DNA from: Myxococcales bacterium
GTDB taxonomy: Bacteria > Myxococcota_A > UBA9160 > UBA4427
Direction: 5' to 3'
Length of the DNA: 64,000 bases
Assembly (NCBI GenBank): GCA_014240165.1
Contig: JAAZXM010000004.1
Location: 1-64,000 of the forward strand
The notes beneath the pieces were generated by a model that worked only from the letters and a program-made list of their open reading frames with translations, did no database searches and was not told the DNA's origin. This document shows positions 1 through 7,598 of this stretch, in pieces; position 1 is the first letter of the stretch; every line of letters starts with the position of its first letter. The position numbers and the translations under genes are program-made.

Positions 1-290
1 ACCCTTGAGACCCTGGTCTCCCTCTTTACCCTTGTCGCCGCGGTGTCCCTTATCACCGCGTTCACCTTGGATGCCCTGATCGCCCTTGAGCCCCTGGATT
101 CCCTGGTCGCCCTCATCACCCTTATCGCCGCGGTGTCCCTTATCGCCGCGTTCGCCCTGGGGTCCGGTTTCTCCGCGTTCCCCTTCTTTACCTTCGGCTC
201 CGCGGCGTCCCGTCAATCCCTGGGGACCGCGAAGTCCTTGCAGGCCTCGCTGGCCTATGGGCCCGGATAGTCCGCGCTCGCCCTGATCGC
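1..290 (-). repeat. Collagen-type coding repeat (9-nt periodicity)
   Basis: The DNA encoding the Gly-X-Y domain repeats near-identical blocks such as ggtgtcccttatc.ccgcg (seen twice, around positions 42-60 and 132-150) and cccttgtcgcc/cccttatcgcc. This suggests recent internal duplication of triplet blocks (GDKGHRGDKG occurs twice in the protein). The repeats are in frame and coding. Confidence 0.8.
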
Positions 291-576
291 CCTTGATCAG
301 CTGGTGGTTGCCCACCAGGGTCTGGATATACGCATCCAATTCGTTTTTCAGTTCTGCGTTTCGAGCCTGCTCTAAGCGTCCGCGAATATCCGCCGCGTCA
401 ACAGGCGAGCTGATCGCGAAAAAAGTGCAGCCAAGGGTCACCGCAAGCGTCGGCAGGATCGCTCTGCGAACGCGGGTCAAAAATTTTGGAACGGATTGAG
501 TGCACCCTGCGGCCGATTGACGGCAGTTGGCGCTTAGGTTCGCACTCTCCGTGGACTGGAATGATTTCTTCGACAT
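1..576 (-). CDS. Secreted collagen-like (Gly-X-Y) repeat protein, partial
   Basis: Read on the minus strand from the ATG at 576, this frame is open for 192 codons to the window edge, so the C-terminus is missing; the ORF track omits it. Residues 1-38 are a polar, basic N-region, and about 39-62 form a hydrophobic segment ending in a small-residue stretch (SSPVDAA), which fits a signal peptide with a long N-region. Residues 63-94 look helical or coiled (LEQARNAELKNELDAYIQ), a possible trimerisation segment. From residue 96 every third residue is Gly, giving about 32 uninterrupted Gly-X-Y triplets rich in Asp, Lys, Glu, Arg and Gln, typical of bacterial collagen-like proteins. Such proteins usually form surface stalks or filaments. 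A role beside the polysaccharide locus is inference. The upstream region carries two inverted repeats. Confidence 0.85.
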   Translation of the reverse strand, partial: MSKKSFQSTESANLSANCRQSAAGCTQSVPKFLTRVRRAILPTLAVTLGCTFFAISSPVDAADIRGRLEQARNAELKNELDAYIQTLVGNHQLIKGDQGERGLSGPIGQRGLQGLRGPQGLTGRRGAEGKEGERGETGPQGERGDKGHRGDKGDEGDQGIQGLKGDQGIQGERGDKGHRGDKGKEGDQGLKG

Positions 577-751
577 CTCAGCGACCCTCTAGCGTTGAAC
601 ATCCGGCTTGACCCCTCATCCCAGGATCCAGACACTCGAAGCGGCTCCCGATCGATCAGCCAACTCATTCCCGCCCATCAATAATGACAACGACAACTAC
701 GGGTTTGGTCGGTTTTCGAGTTTCTGGCAGTTCCTTGCACACGCGTAATGA

Positions 752-771
752 CACTTCATTTCAATGAAGTG
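752..771. promoter_or_regulatory. Perfect 9-bp inverted repeat, possible operator
   Basis: CACTTCATT-tc-AATGAAGTG is a near-continuous 20-bp palindrome about 175 bp upstream of the collagen-like start codon. The size and two-base spacer fit a homodimeric repressor site. There is no T-tract. Function is inference. Confidence 0.4.
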
Positions 772-774
772 GGA

Positions 775-794
775 ACACCTTAACCATCAGGTGT
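775..794. promoter_or_regulatory. 6-bp inverted repeat next to the palindrome
   Basis: ACACCT and AGGTGT are separated by 8 bases and lie four bases from the preceding palindrome. They could be a second half of the same control region or chance. Confidence 0.2.
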
Positions 795-1269
795 GAAGAA
801 GTTTTGAACTCGTGAATCAATGGGTATTTCTCTCCACAGGATGTAAAAGCTCGTAGTCGCGGACTTCAGACGGTTCACTCCACAACTGCCATCCGCCTAC
901 CTCGCCCTTACCGAGTCTCTGCCTCGAAGAAATTTCTTCTTCTTTGCAAAACTTTTCCTTTTGTGGTGCCTTGAGCCGTTGGCCCATCAACCAACTCGCG
1001 ACCTTCAAAACTTTGTCTCTTGGCATTGGGATAGAGTCGAACTTTGCCGTCGACCCTTCTTCGAAATGCCGACGAAATTCCGCCCACCCCAATTTCAGTG
1101 ACGCTGATAAAGCACGTTGAGCCGCTGGCCGAGCGGGTCTGCGGAGACCTCGGCGCTGGAGCCGAATTTCTCAATGGCCCAGGCGGTCAAGCCGCCGAGG
1201 GGGAGACTTCAGGGGGCGCCGGCTTCGCGGTCAATTTCTGACTTCAGGCCAGCCCTGCACGGGGCAGGA

Positions 1270-1293
1270 CCAATTTCCCCTGGGGGAAATTGG
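1270..1293. promoter_or_regulatory. Perfect 11-bp inverted repeat upstream of O-antigen ligase gene
   Basis: CCAATTTCCCC-tg-GGGGAAATTGG lies about 120 bp upstream of the TTG start at 1412. It is too symmetrical for chance to be comfortable and has no poly-T tail. It could be a protein-binding operator or a leader hairpin. Confidence 0.4.
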
Positions 1294-1411
1294 GACTCAT
1301 TGACCGATGGGCAATTCAAGACAGGGAAAAGTTCTTCCGATCTCAGTAAGATACGACGATTCTCGGTGTGGGCTCCAGAGCGAGCCCCCGTGATCGTATC
1401 GGAGAAGATTT

Positions 1412-2647
1412 TTGGCTCAGGCGCTTCCTGCGATCTCGACTGCCCCGGTCGTCCCGGCTTCGAAGTGGACCTTGCACTATGCCGCCGGAGTCTTCTGGCT
1501 CGTCTATTTCCTGACGAATAGTTCCGTTTGGATCAACGACCTGGCCCCTTTTCCCAGTTATTACCCGCTTATTGGCACCTATCTTCTCTATCTCGCCCTC
1601 ACAAGCCCGGTGCAGGTTTTCGAATTCATCACCAAGCCAATCACATGGCTCTGGGCCCTCACAGCGCTCGTGCCCTTGGCGCTCTTCTACTTCGGCTCTT
1701 CCCACAATTCTTATGCCTGGGGTTCGGCCACGATCCGAGTGACCTACTTCTCGGTTTTGGCGGGTACAGGTGTGCTTCTTTTGCACCCCGATGGGTTCAG
1801 AATTCTGAAGACCGCCGCGAAAATTTCTCTTGCCTTCGCGGTGGTGACCATTCTTCTCGACCTCGTTGTGTACAACCCCTACAACTCGGCGGAGGGAGGG
1901 GGACGAACGGCGGGCTTTTATGGCGATGCCAATTTGGCGGCCGCCGCGATCGGAACCTTGCTTCTTCTGAGTGTCGACTTCAGCCGGCAGAACCTGAAGA
2001 GCATGTTGATCGTCGGAATATCCCTGCTCGCAATTATCTCCACCCAGAGTCGCTCGGGAATCATTTTCGCTTTCCTACTTTCAGCGGCCTACATCTTCCT
2101 GCCGAGAGGTAGAGATACCTTCTCCGGCGGGACCCGAACGACACTCGCGGTGAGTGGGTTATTTCTGCTGATAATTACCGTGGTCATCGCCGGTCAAATC
2201 TTGGATATCGACAGCTCACAAGCGTGGCGGATTCGCTCACTGCTGACCCTGGACATCAGCGATATCTCTTCGCAGGGGCGCATTTACTCTGCAGAGGATG
2301 CATTGGATGGTTTTCTATCGGCCTTCTGGACCGGCCTGGGATTGGGCGCGTTACCCGCGTATGCATATAGTCCTCATAACGCCTATCTGGCGGTTGCGTT
2401 GGAGTATGGGGTCGGAGGCTTGGTTCTCTACTTCGTCGTGATCATTCACGCGCTATCGAAAGTTTTTCGTTTCGGGATCAGGCGCGCCCTGACCAATCTT
2501 CTTCTGACGTTCCAATTCGCCTATTACAGCCTTTTCTCACACACCGTACAGACCAACACGATCTTTGCCGTGTTCTTCGCAGCAGTCATCGTGAATGCGA
2601 CAATCAGTGAACCGGAAGAAAACAGCAGCGAAACCCGAGTCGTATGA
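1412..2647 (+). CDS. O-antigen ligase / Wzy-like polymerase family membrane protein
   Basis: A 411-residue protein with about ten to twelve hydrophobic segments and the features of the O-antigen ligase (Wzy_C/WaaL) family. A large soluble loop after the RSG motif (TQSRSGIIFAF, about residue 210) carries the SQGR...A motif, followed by SPHNAYLAVALEYG (about residue 310), the conserved H-N-x-Y-L signature. Members join or polymerise undecaprenyl-linked oligosaccharides on the periplasmic face of the inner membrane. The start is TTG, five bases after GGAGAAG, and no better start exists before the first membrane segment. It leads an operon with glycosyltransferases, a sulfotransferase and an epimerase, so it probably acts on a capsule, exopolysaccharide or O-antigen. 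Ligase and polymerase cannot be told apart from sequence alone. Confidence 0.85.
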   Translation: MAQALPAISTAPVVPASKWTLHYAAGVFWLVYFLTNSSVWINDLAPFPSYYPLIGTYLLYLALTSPVQVFEFITKPITWLWALTALVPLALFYFGSSHNSYAWGSATIRVTYFSVLAGTGVLLLHPDGFRILKTAAKISLAFAVVTILLDLVVYNPYNSAEGGGRTAGFYGDANLAAAAIGTLLLLSVDFSRQNLKSMLIVGISLLAIISTQSRSGIIFAFLLSAAYIFLPRGRDTFSGGTRTTLAVSGLFLLIITVVIAGQILDIDSSQAWRIRSLLTLDISDISSQGRIYSAEDALDGFLSAFWTGLGLGALPAYAYSPHNAYLAVALEYGVGGLVLYFVVIIHALSKVFRFGIRRALTNLLLTFQFAYYSLFSHTVQTNTIFAVFFAAVIVNATISEPEENSSETRVV

Positions 2648-2710
2648 ACGTGACCTGTGACCAAAGTCGAAAAACGATTTTCATTGTCTGAAGGATCGGA
2701 ATCATCCAGC

Positions 2711-3841
2711 ATGCGAATCACGTTGGTTTCACCTTCATTCCTACCGGCCACCGGCGGAGCAGAGTTCGTAGTGCACAACTTGGCCCAGGCGTGGGGGCGG
2801 CAGGGTCATGAAGTCCGCGTCCTCAATTGGGTGGGGGGAGAAGCGACTCATGATGAAGCGACCTATACCGTTGCGCGCTTCAGGCTCCTTCGCGGGGCGC
2901 CGAGAGTGGGCTACCACCGCTTCCCATGGGGTCTCTATTCCCGCGGCGATATCGCTCGGCAGCTTCGGGATTTCAAGCCGGATTTCATTTCCGCGCATAT
3001 GGCTTATCCCACCGGTTACTATCTAGATGGTTTGATGCCAAGCTGTCCCCACGTCATCACTTGCCACGGCAGCGACCTCACTGGCTTCGCTTGGGGTTAT
3101 CGGCAGCAATACGATATCGACGAGGTTCTCCGAAGCGCCCTCAATGGGTGCACGGGTGCAATCGCAATCAGCTCAGTTGCGCGCAGGCTGATGGAAGAAC
3201 TCGGCGTCGAGCCAGAGCATATTCATGATATTCCCAACGGAGTAGACCTCGAGCGTTTTCGCAAGCAGGTTGAATTTGATCTTCGGCAGCATTTCGAACT
3301 CGATAGGACAAAGCGGATCATCTTGAGCGTGGGTCGCGAGCATGAGCAGAAGGCGTATGCCACGGGTTTGAGAGCTTTTGCCCGGGTTGCGCAACGGGAT
3401 TCGCGAGCGCATTACCTCCTGATAGGAGGAGGGAATAGCGTTCATTCCGGCCTTTGCGATGAACTGGGAATCCGCGACCGGGTCACGCTTTGTGAGGGAC
3501 TTTTCGGAGACCAATTGGTCGCAGCCTATCAACAGGCCGATATCTTCTTCTCGCCTTCGATCTGGGAGATGATGCCCCTGGTGGTGTTGGAAGCGATGGC
3601 CTCGGGTCGACCCGCCGTGGTGACCAATATCAGTGGCAGCCAGGATCTGGTTGTCCACGAGGAGAATGGCTTGGTGGTCGAGCCGAACGATATCGGGGGG
3701 CTCTCAGATGCATTGCTTCGGTTGCTGGCGGACGAGGCGTTGCAGCGCTCTTTTTCCGAGTCGATGCTCGAGCAGTCCGAGCGATACTCCTGGGAGAGTG
3801 TGAGCAAAAGCTACCTGGCCTTGTCCCAGGGAAATCCATGA
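2711..3841 (+). CDS. GT4-family glycosyltransferase (GT-B fold)
   Basis: 376 residues from the ATG at 2711, where MRITLVSPSFLPATGGAE is the usual opening of a GT-B enzyme. The track start at 2657 is GTG without a ribosome site and adds 18 atypical residues. The N-terminal domain carries ITCHGSDL. The C-terminal domain has ILSVGREHEQKA for nucleotide-sugar binding and SPSIWEMMPLVVLEAMASG, the E-x7-E signature of GT4 retaining enzymes. It should transfer a sugar from a nucleotide donor to a lipid-linked intermediate at the cytoplasmic face. Donor and linkage cannot be predicted. It overlaps the next gene by ATGA, showing translational coupling. Confidence 0.9.
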   Translation: MRITLVSPSFLPATGGAEFVVHNLAQAWGRQGHEVRVLNWVGGEATHDEATYTVARFRLLRGAPRVGYHRFPWGLYSRGDIARQLRDFKPDFISAHMAYPTGYYLDGLMPSCPHVITCHGSDLTGFAWGYRQQYDIDEVLRSALNGCTGAIAISSVARRLMEELGVEPEHIHDIPNGVDLERFRKQVEFDLRQHFELDRTKRIILSVGREHEQKAYATGLRAFARVAQRDSRAHYLLIGGGNSVHSGLCDELGIRDRVTLCEGLFGDQLVAAYQQADIFFSPSIWEMMPLVVLEAMASGRPAVVTNISGSQDLVVHEENGLVVEPNDIGGLSDALLRLLADEALQRSFSESMLEQSERYSWESVSKSYLALSQGNP

Positions 3842-5037
3842 TCTCGCCCCTTCGCATCCTTATGATCTCCCCGCAATTCAATCCATTGACCGGGGGCTAC
3901 GAACGAGCTGCCGAAAGGCTTTCCCGCAGCCTTCTGGCTCGAGGGCATCATGTCGAGGTCGTTGCCGAGCGGAGAGATTCCGTCTGGCCAAAGCGCGAAG
4001 AAATCGAGGGGCTCTCGGTCACCCGGATATGGTGCGTCAATCGGCGTCGCCTTCATGTCGCAACGGCTTTGAGCAGCTTAGTATTTTTTCTTTTTCTGAA
4101 CGGGCGCAAATTCGATGTCTTTCATGTTCATCAAATGGGATGGGCCGCCTCGGTGGTCGTCTTGTGTGGGTGGATATTGAGTCGGCCAGTAGCCCTTAAG
4201 TTGACGAGCACGGAAGACCTGGGAATCAATTCTCTGATCTCCGATACGCTCATGGCCCGCCTTCAGTGCAGGCTTCATAGAAACATCGACCTTTGTCTGG
4301 CGACCAGTGATAGGGCTGCGCGCGAAGCGAGTAGATTCGGAGTTTCTGCCGAGAACATCAAGCGAATCCCGAACTTGCTCGACACCGAACTCTTTCGTCC
4401 GCCGGATCCGGAGAGTCGGGTTGCAGTACGCCGCAAGCTCGGGGTTGGGGAAGAATTCCTGGCCATTGCGGTCAGCCGACTGGATCCTGTCAAACACTAC
4501 GAAATGATGATCGACGCCTGGGAGAAATTCGCCCTGGAAAAAGAGCAAGTGAAGTTGGTCATTGTGGGAGATGGTCCCGTCGAGTCCGAGCTACGCGAAA
4601 GGGCAGCGAAATCAGCCGCGTGTTCCTCGATAAATTTTGCGGGTGCCGTTCAGGATCCGGCACCGTGGTATCAGGCTTCGGATATTTTTCTGCTCTCATC
4701 TCGGCTGGAGGGCCTCTCCAATAGTCTTATGGAGGCGCTCAGCTCGGGCCTTCCCATCATTTCGACTCGAATTTCGGGGAGCGAAGACATCATAGGGGAG
4801 ACCGAAGCAGGCGCTTTGGTGGAAGTGGGCGACTCGGCCGCGATGGCGATGGAACTTGGGCGCTTTCATGAGGACGCAGACCTGAGGCTCGCCTGCGCAT
4901 CCCGCGCCCGGCGATACGCAGAGGATCATTACTCGGCGCCCATCGTGGTGGAGAAAATCGAAGCTGCGTACATGCGCTCGATCGAGAGAAAGAAGACTAC
5001 CTCACGAAACTTGAAACCTTCGGCCGATCAGAAATGA
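3838..5037 (+). CDS. GT4-family glycosyltransferase (GT-B fold)
   Basis: 399 residues opening with MISPLRILMISPQFNPLTGGYERAAE, the N-terminal GT-B strand and glycine loop. The mid region FHVHQMG and the C-terminal motifs AVSRLDPVKHYEMMI, LVIVGDGP and SSRLEGLSNSLMEALSSG (E-x7-E) are typical of family GT4. The last 25 residues are basic and poorly conserved in character. It shares ATGA overlaps with both neighbours, so the two transferases and the sulfotransferase are probably made as a translationally coupled set. It is similar in plan to the preceding enzyme but not a recent duplicate, since the sequences differ throughout. Confidence 0.9.
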   Translation: MISPLRILMISPQFNPLTGGYERAAERLSRSLLARGHHVEVVAERRDSVWPKREEIEGLSVTRIWCVNRRRLHVATALSSLVFFLFLNGRKFDVFHVHQMGWAASVVVLCGWILSRPVALKLTSTEDLGINSLISDTLMARLQCRLHRNIDLCLATSDRAAREASRFGVSAENIKRIPNLLDTELFRPPDPESRVAVRRKLGVGEEFLAIAVSRLDPVKHYEMMIDAWEKFALEKEQVKLVIVGDGPVESELRERAAKSAACSSINFAGAVQDPAPWYQASDIFLLSSRLEGLSNSLMEALSSGLPIISTRISGSEDIIGETEAGALVEVGDSAAMAMELGRFHEDADLRLACASRARRYAEDHYSAPIVVEKIEAAYMRSIERKKTTSRNLKPSADQK

Positions 5038-5807
5038 TTTACATCGTTCTCGGTATGCACAAGTCTGGCACGACTCTGGTTTCCCAGATGTTGCACCGCT
5101 CCGGCATCGATATGGGCGACGGTTTCGAAGATGGAGGGGGCTATGACGATGGCAACCAGTGGGAAAGGCGAGAGGCCTTTCTCATCAATCTCGAACTCTG
5201 CGGGTGCAGTGAGGCCGGGTACTACAGTCTCGACCACTACCGTGAGATTCGGGGAGAGCTTCGAGACGAGCAGATTTCTGAAATGAAGAAAATGATTCGA
5301 AACTGCGAGGAATCAGGTGGCGATTGGGGCTTCAAAGAGCCCCTTACATGTCTGACCTATCCGCTCTGGAAGCGGGTTCTTCCGCCGCATCGGGTCGTAG
5401 GGGTCTACCGAAATCCGATCGAAGTCATGAATCATTATCGCGTGACAAACCGCAGGCCTGCCGAAGCATGGCGAGTCCTGCGTGCCTGGTCGAATTACAA
5501 TCGGGGTATGATGGAGGCGGTGCGGGAAGGTGGTCGCGACTGCTTGATTCTTCGCTACGAAGATCTGATGCGGTCAAATACGGATTTCAGTCGGCTAGAG
5601 GAGTTCATTGGACGCAAGCTCGAGGATGTACGAAATCCGGGGCAATATCGCGCACGCGCCAAGAATCCCCTCTTCGGGCCTGTGGAGCGGCTCATGGGTC
5701 TATCGCCCATTGGCCGCCCTTCGAATCTTTTAGGCGAACTGGAAGCGATGCGCGTGGAGACCTTGAGTTCGCAGATGCTGGATCCGATGCAGGGTCAGGG
5801 CACTTAG
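5034..5807 (+). CDS. Sulfotransferase family protein
   Basis: 257 residues. The N-terminal [20 protein letters not shown] is the 5'-phosphosulfate-binding loop of PAPS-dependent sulfotransferases (SGTT), and [15 protein letters not shown] with a downstream YEDL region fits the 3'-phosphate-binding segment. It would transfer sulfate from PAPS to a hydroxyl or amino group. Its place inside the polysaccharide operon, overlapping the upstream glycosyltransferase by ATGA, makes sulfation of the glycan the natural inference. No PAPS synthesis genes are seen in the window. Confidence 0.85.
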   Translation: MIYIVLGMHKSGTTLVSQMLHRSGIDMGDGFEDGGGYDDGNQWERREAFLINLELCGCSEAGYYSLDHYREIRGELRDEQISEMKKMIRNCEESGGDWGFKEPLTCLTYPLWKRVLPPHRVVGVYRNPIEVMNHYRVTNRRPAEAWRVLRAWSNYNRGMMEAVREGGRDCLILRYEDLMRSNTDFSRLEEFIGRKLEDVRNPGQYRARAKNPLFGPVERLMGLSPIGRPSNLLGELEAMRVETLSSQMLDPMQGQGT

Positions 5808-5829
5808 AGTAAGCTCGCGCACCGCGAAT

Positions 5830-5845
5830 AGGGCCCTTGGGCCCT
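5830..5845 (+). terminator. GC hairpin between sulfotransferase and epimerase genes
   Basis: AGGGCCC-tt-GGGCCCT forms a 7-bp palindrome in the 64-bp gap. There is no T-tract, so it may act as a weak attenuator or processing site instead of a full terminator. Confidence 0.3.
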
Positions 5846-5871
5846 CTGGCGAAAGGCAGTTGGAGAGAGCG

Positions 5872-6879
5872 ATGAAGATCCTGGTTACGGGTGCGGCAGG
5901 TTTCATCGGGTCCTCGCTCGCCTATCGACTGCTGGAAAGAGGCGATGAGGTCATCGGGGTCGATAACCTGAACGACTATTATGACGTGAGCCTCAAGAGG
6001 TCACGGCTTGCGCGGCTGGAGAATCATCCGAAATTTACAGATCTGCGCTTCGATATTGAAGATGGAGATGCGCTTTCTCGGGCTTTCTCGGAACACCAGC
6101 CCCAGCGTGTGGTGAACCTCGCCGCCCAGGCGGGAGTCCGATATTCGCTTGAAAACCCCCATGCCTATGTCTCTGCCAATCTCGTGGGATTCGTCAATAT
6201 ATTGGAAGCCTGTCGCCACGGCGGTGTAGAGCACCTCGTCTATGCGTCCAGCAGTTCGGTCTACGGTGCCAACACACGCACTCCTTTTTCTGTACACGAC
6301 AACGTCGACCACCCCATCAGTCTCTACGCGGCTTCGAAGAAGTCCAATGAACTCATGGCGCATACCTATAGTCACCTCTTTGAGCTGCCCACTACGGGGC
6401 TGAGATTTTTTACGGTCTATGGCCCCTGGGGTCGGCCAGATATGTCGCTCTTTCTTTTTACCAAGAAGATATTGGCCGGAGAGCCCATCGATGTTTTCAA
6501 CTATGGAAATCACCGAAGGGATTTCACCTACATCGACGATATCGTGGAGGGTGTCATTCGGACCCTCGACAACATCGCAACGGCAGACCCTGATTGGTCG
6601 AGTGATGAACCGGATTCGGCGTCAGGGAGCGCACCCTATCGCCTCTACAATATCGGGAGCAATAACCCGGTGGAACTTCTCCGCTATATAGAACTCATCG
6701 AGGAGCGCCTGGGAATGAAGGCTGAGAAAAATCTTCTTCCGCTCCAGCCAGGCGATGTGCCTGATACCTATGCGAACGTGGATTCACTGATGCGGGATGT
6801 CGGGTACAGGCCGACTACGCCGATCGAAGTGGGGATCACGCGCTTTGTCGACTGGTATCGCGACTACTACGGCGTCTAG
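5872..6879 (+). CDS. UDP-glucuronate 4-epimerase-like SDR protein
   Basis: 335 residues from ATG 5872, preceded by TTGGAGAGAGCG; the track start is an upstream TTG in the ribosome site itself. An extended short-chain dehydrogenase fold is shown by [20 protein letters not shown] (NAD-binding TGxxGxxG), YASSSSVYG and the catalytic Y-x3-K in [11 protein letters not shown]. The stretch [17 protein letters not shown] and the length of about 335 are characteristic of the branch converting UDP-glucuronate to UDP-galacturonate (CapI/GAE type). It would supply an acidic sugar donor for the upstream glycosyltransferases. Other epimerase or dehydratase activity is possible but less likely. Confidence 0.88.
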   Translation: MKILVTGAAGFIGSSLAYRLLERGDEVIGVDNLNDYYDVSLKRSRLARLENHPKFTDLRFDIEDGDALSRAFSEHQPQRVVNLAAQAGVRYSLENPHAYVSANLVGFVNILEACRHGGVEHLVYASSSSVYGANTRTPFSVHDNVDHPISLYAASKKSNELMAHTYSHLFELPTTGLRFFTVYGPWGRPDMSLFLFTKKILAGEPIDVFNYGNHRRDFTYIDDIVEGVIRTLDNIATADPDWSSDEPDSASGSAPYRLYNIGSNNPVELLRYIELIEERLGMKAEKNLLPLQPGDVPDTYANVDSLMRDVGYRPTTPIEVGITRFVDWYRDYYGV

Positions 6880-6907
6880 CGATCCGAACGAGCTTTGGAG
6901 AAAACTC

Positions 6908-7576
6908 ATGCAGGAAATTCAACTGATCGAGCCGGCTTTTACGCAACTCAACCCAGTTGAGTTCGCTTTCAACTTATTCCTCTGCATTGTCGCTTCGTTC
7001 ATGCTGCGAAGCGTTTATGTCAAGCGGTCGATTTCTCTGTCAGGGAAATTCCATATAGGAACGGTCATTCCCATTCTGGCCTGCGTAACTTTTCTCGTCA
7101 TCATGGTGGTGAAGTCATCCCTGGCACTCTCCCTGGGGCTCGTGGGCGCCTTGTCGGTCGTTCGCTTCCGCACGCCCATAAAGGAGCCCGAAGAACTTGT
7201 CTATCTCTTCCTGGCCATTGCACTTGGTCTGGGATACGGGGCAGGTCAGTCGGTGGTGACTTCGGTCGTCTTTCTGGTCATCTTGGTTCTTATCATGCTC
7301 TGGCTCTCAAGAACCTCCATCGCAAAGCAGGATGAATACAACCTGATGATCGATTGGACTGATCGCGAAGTGGAAGTCAAAGATCTCTTGAGCGCGATAT
7401 CCGATCATACTGAGCAGGTCGAGATGCAAAAATACAACGTGGGCGAAGCTGGCAGTTCGCTCTTTCTGAAGGTGATGCTTGACGACGTTGAGAAGTTGGA
7501 GGCCATTCTGCGCCAGGTGAGAACGATTGCGCCCGCAAGCAACTGTTCGTTCTACGAGGCTCGGCCGCTGCAGTGA
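6908..7576 (+). CDS. DUF4956 family membrane protein
   Basis: 222 residues from ATG 6908, with GGAG nine bases before it; the track start lies inside the epimerase gene. Three to four membrane segments (about residues 10-30 and 45-135) enclose the conserved SLGLVGALSVVRFRTPIKEPEEL motif of DUF4956, followed by a soluble C-terminal domain of about 80 residues with a ferredoxin-like pattern. The biochemical role of the family is unknown. DUF4956 genes are regularly found with CotH-like kinase and VTC-domain genes, exactly as here, so the three probably form one surface or phosphate-related module. Confidence 0.85.
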   Translation: MQEIQLIEPAFTQLNPVEFAFNLFLCIVASFMLRSVYVKRSISLSGKFHIGTVIPILACVTFLVIMVVKSSLALSLGLVGALSVVRFRTPIKEPEELVYLFLAIALGLGYGAGQSVVTSVVFLVILVLIMLWLSRTSIAKQDEYNLMIDWTDREVEVKDLLSAISDHTEQVEMQKYNVGEAGSSLFLKVMLDDVEKLEAILRQVRTIAPASNCSFYEARPLQ

Positions 7577-7598
7577 AGGAAGGTGGCGATCTAGAGGC

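Larger units (their letters stand above)
577..1411. other. 835-bp intergenic region without a convincing gene
   Basis: This stretch separates the minus-strand collagen-like gene from the plus-strand O-antigen ligase gene and probably holds both promoters. I see three good inverted repeats (listed separately). The ORFs called here (817-1092, 908-1174, 1044-1241, 1117-1521) overlap one another in different frames, show no recognisable domain, and at least the first begins with TTG without a ribosome site. Confidence 0.6.

Noticed and set aside
1-250. CRISPR-like regular repeats at the left edge
   Set aside because: The periodicity is of 9 nt and coding, without unique spacers of constant length.
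43-286. Plus-strand Ser/Pro-rich ORFs over the left edge
   Set aside because: They are shadows of the minus-strand collagen-like gene; the periodic repeats come from Gly-X-Y codons.
844-857. Short string resembling an 18S rRNA segment (taaaagctcgtagt)
   Set aside because: Only about 14 bases match, with no flanking rRNA similarity; chance.
817-1092. 91-residue minus-strand ORF
   Set aside because: TTG start without ribosome site, no recognisable family, and overlapping with other unsupported frames.
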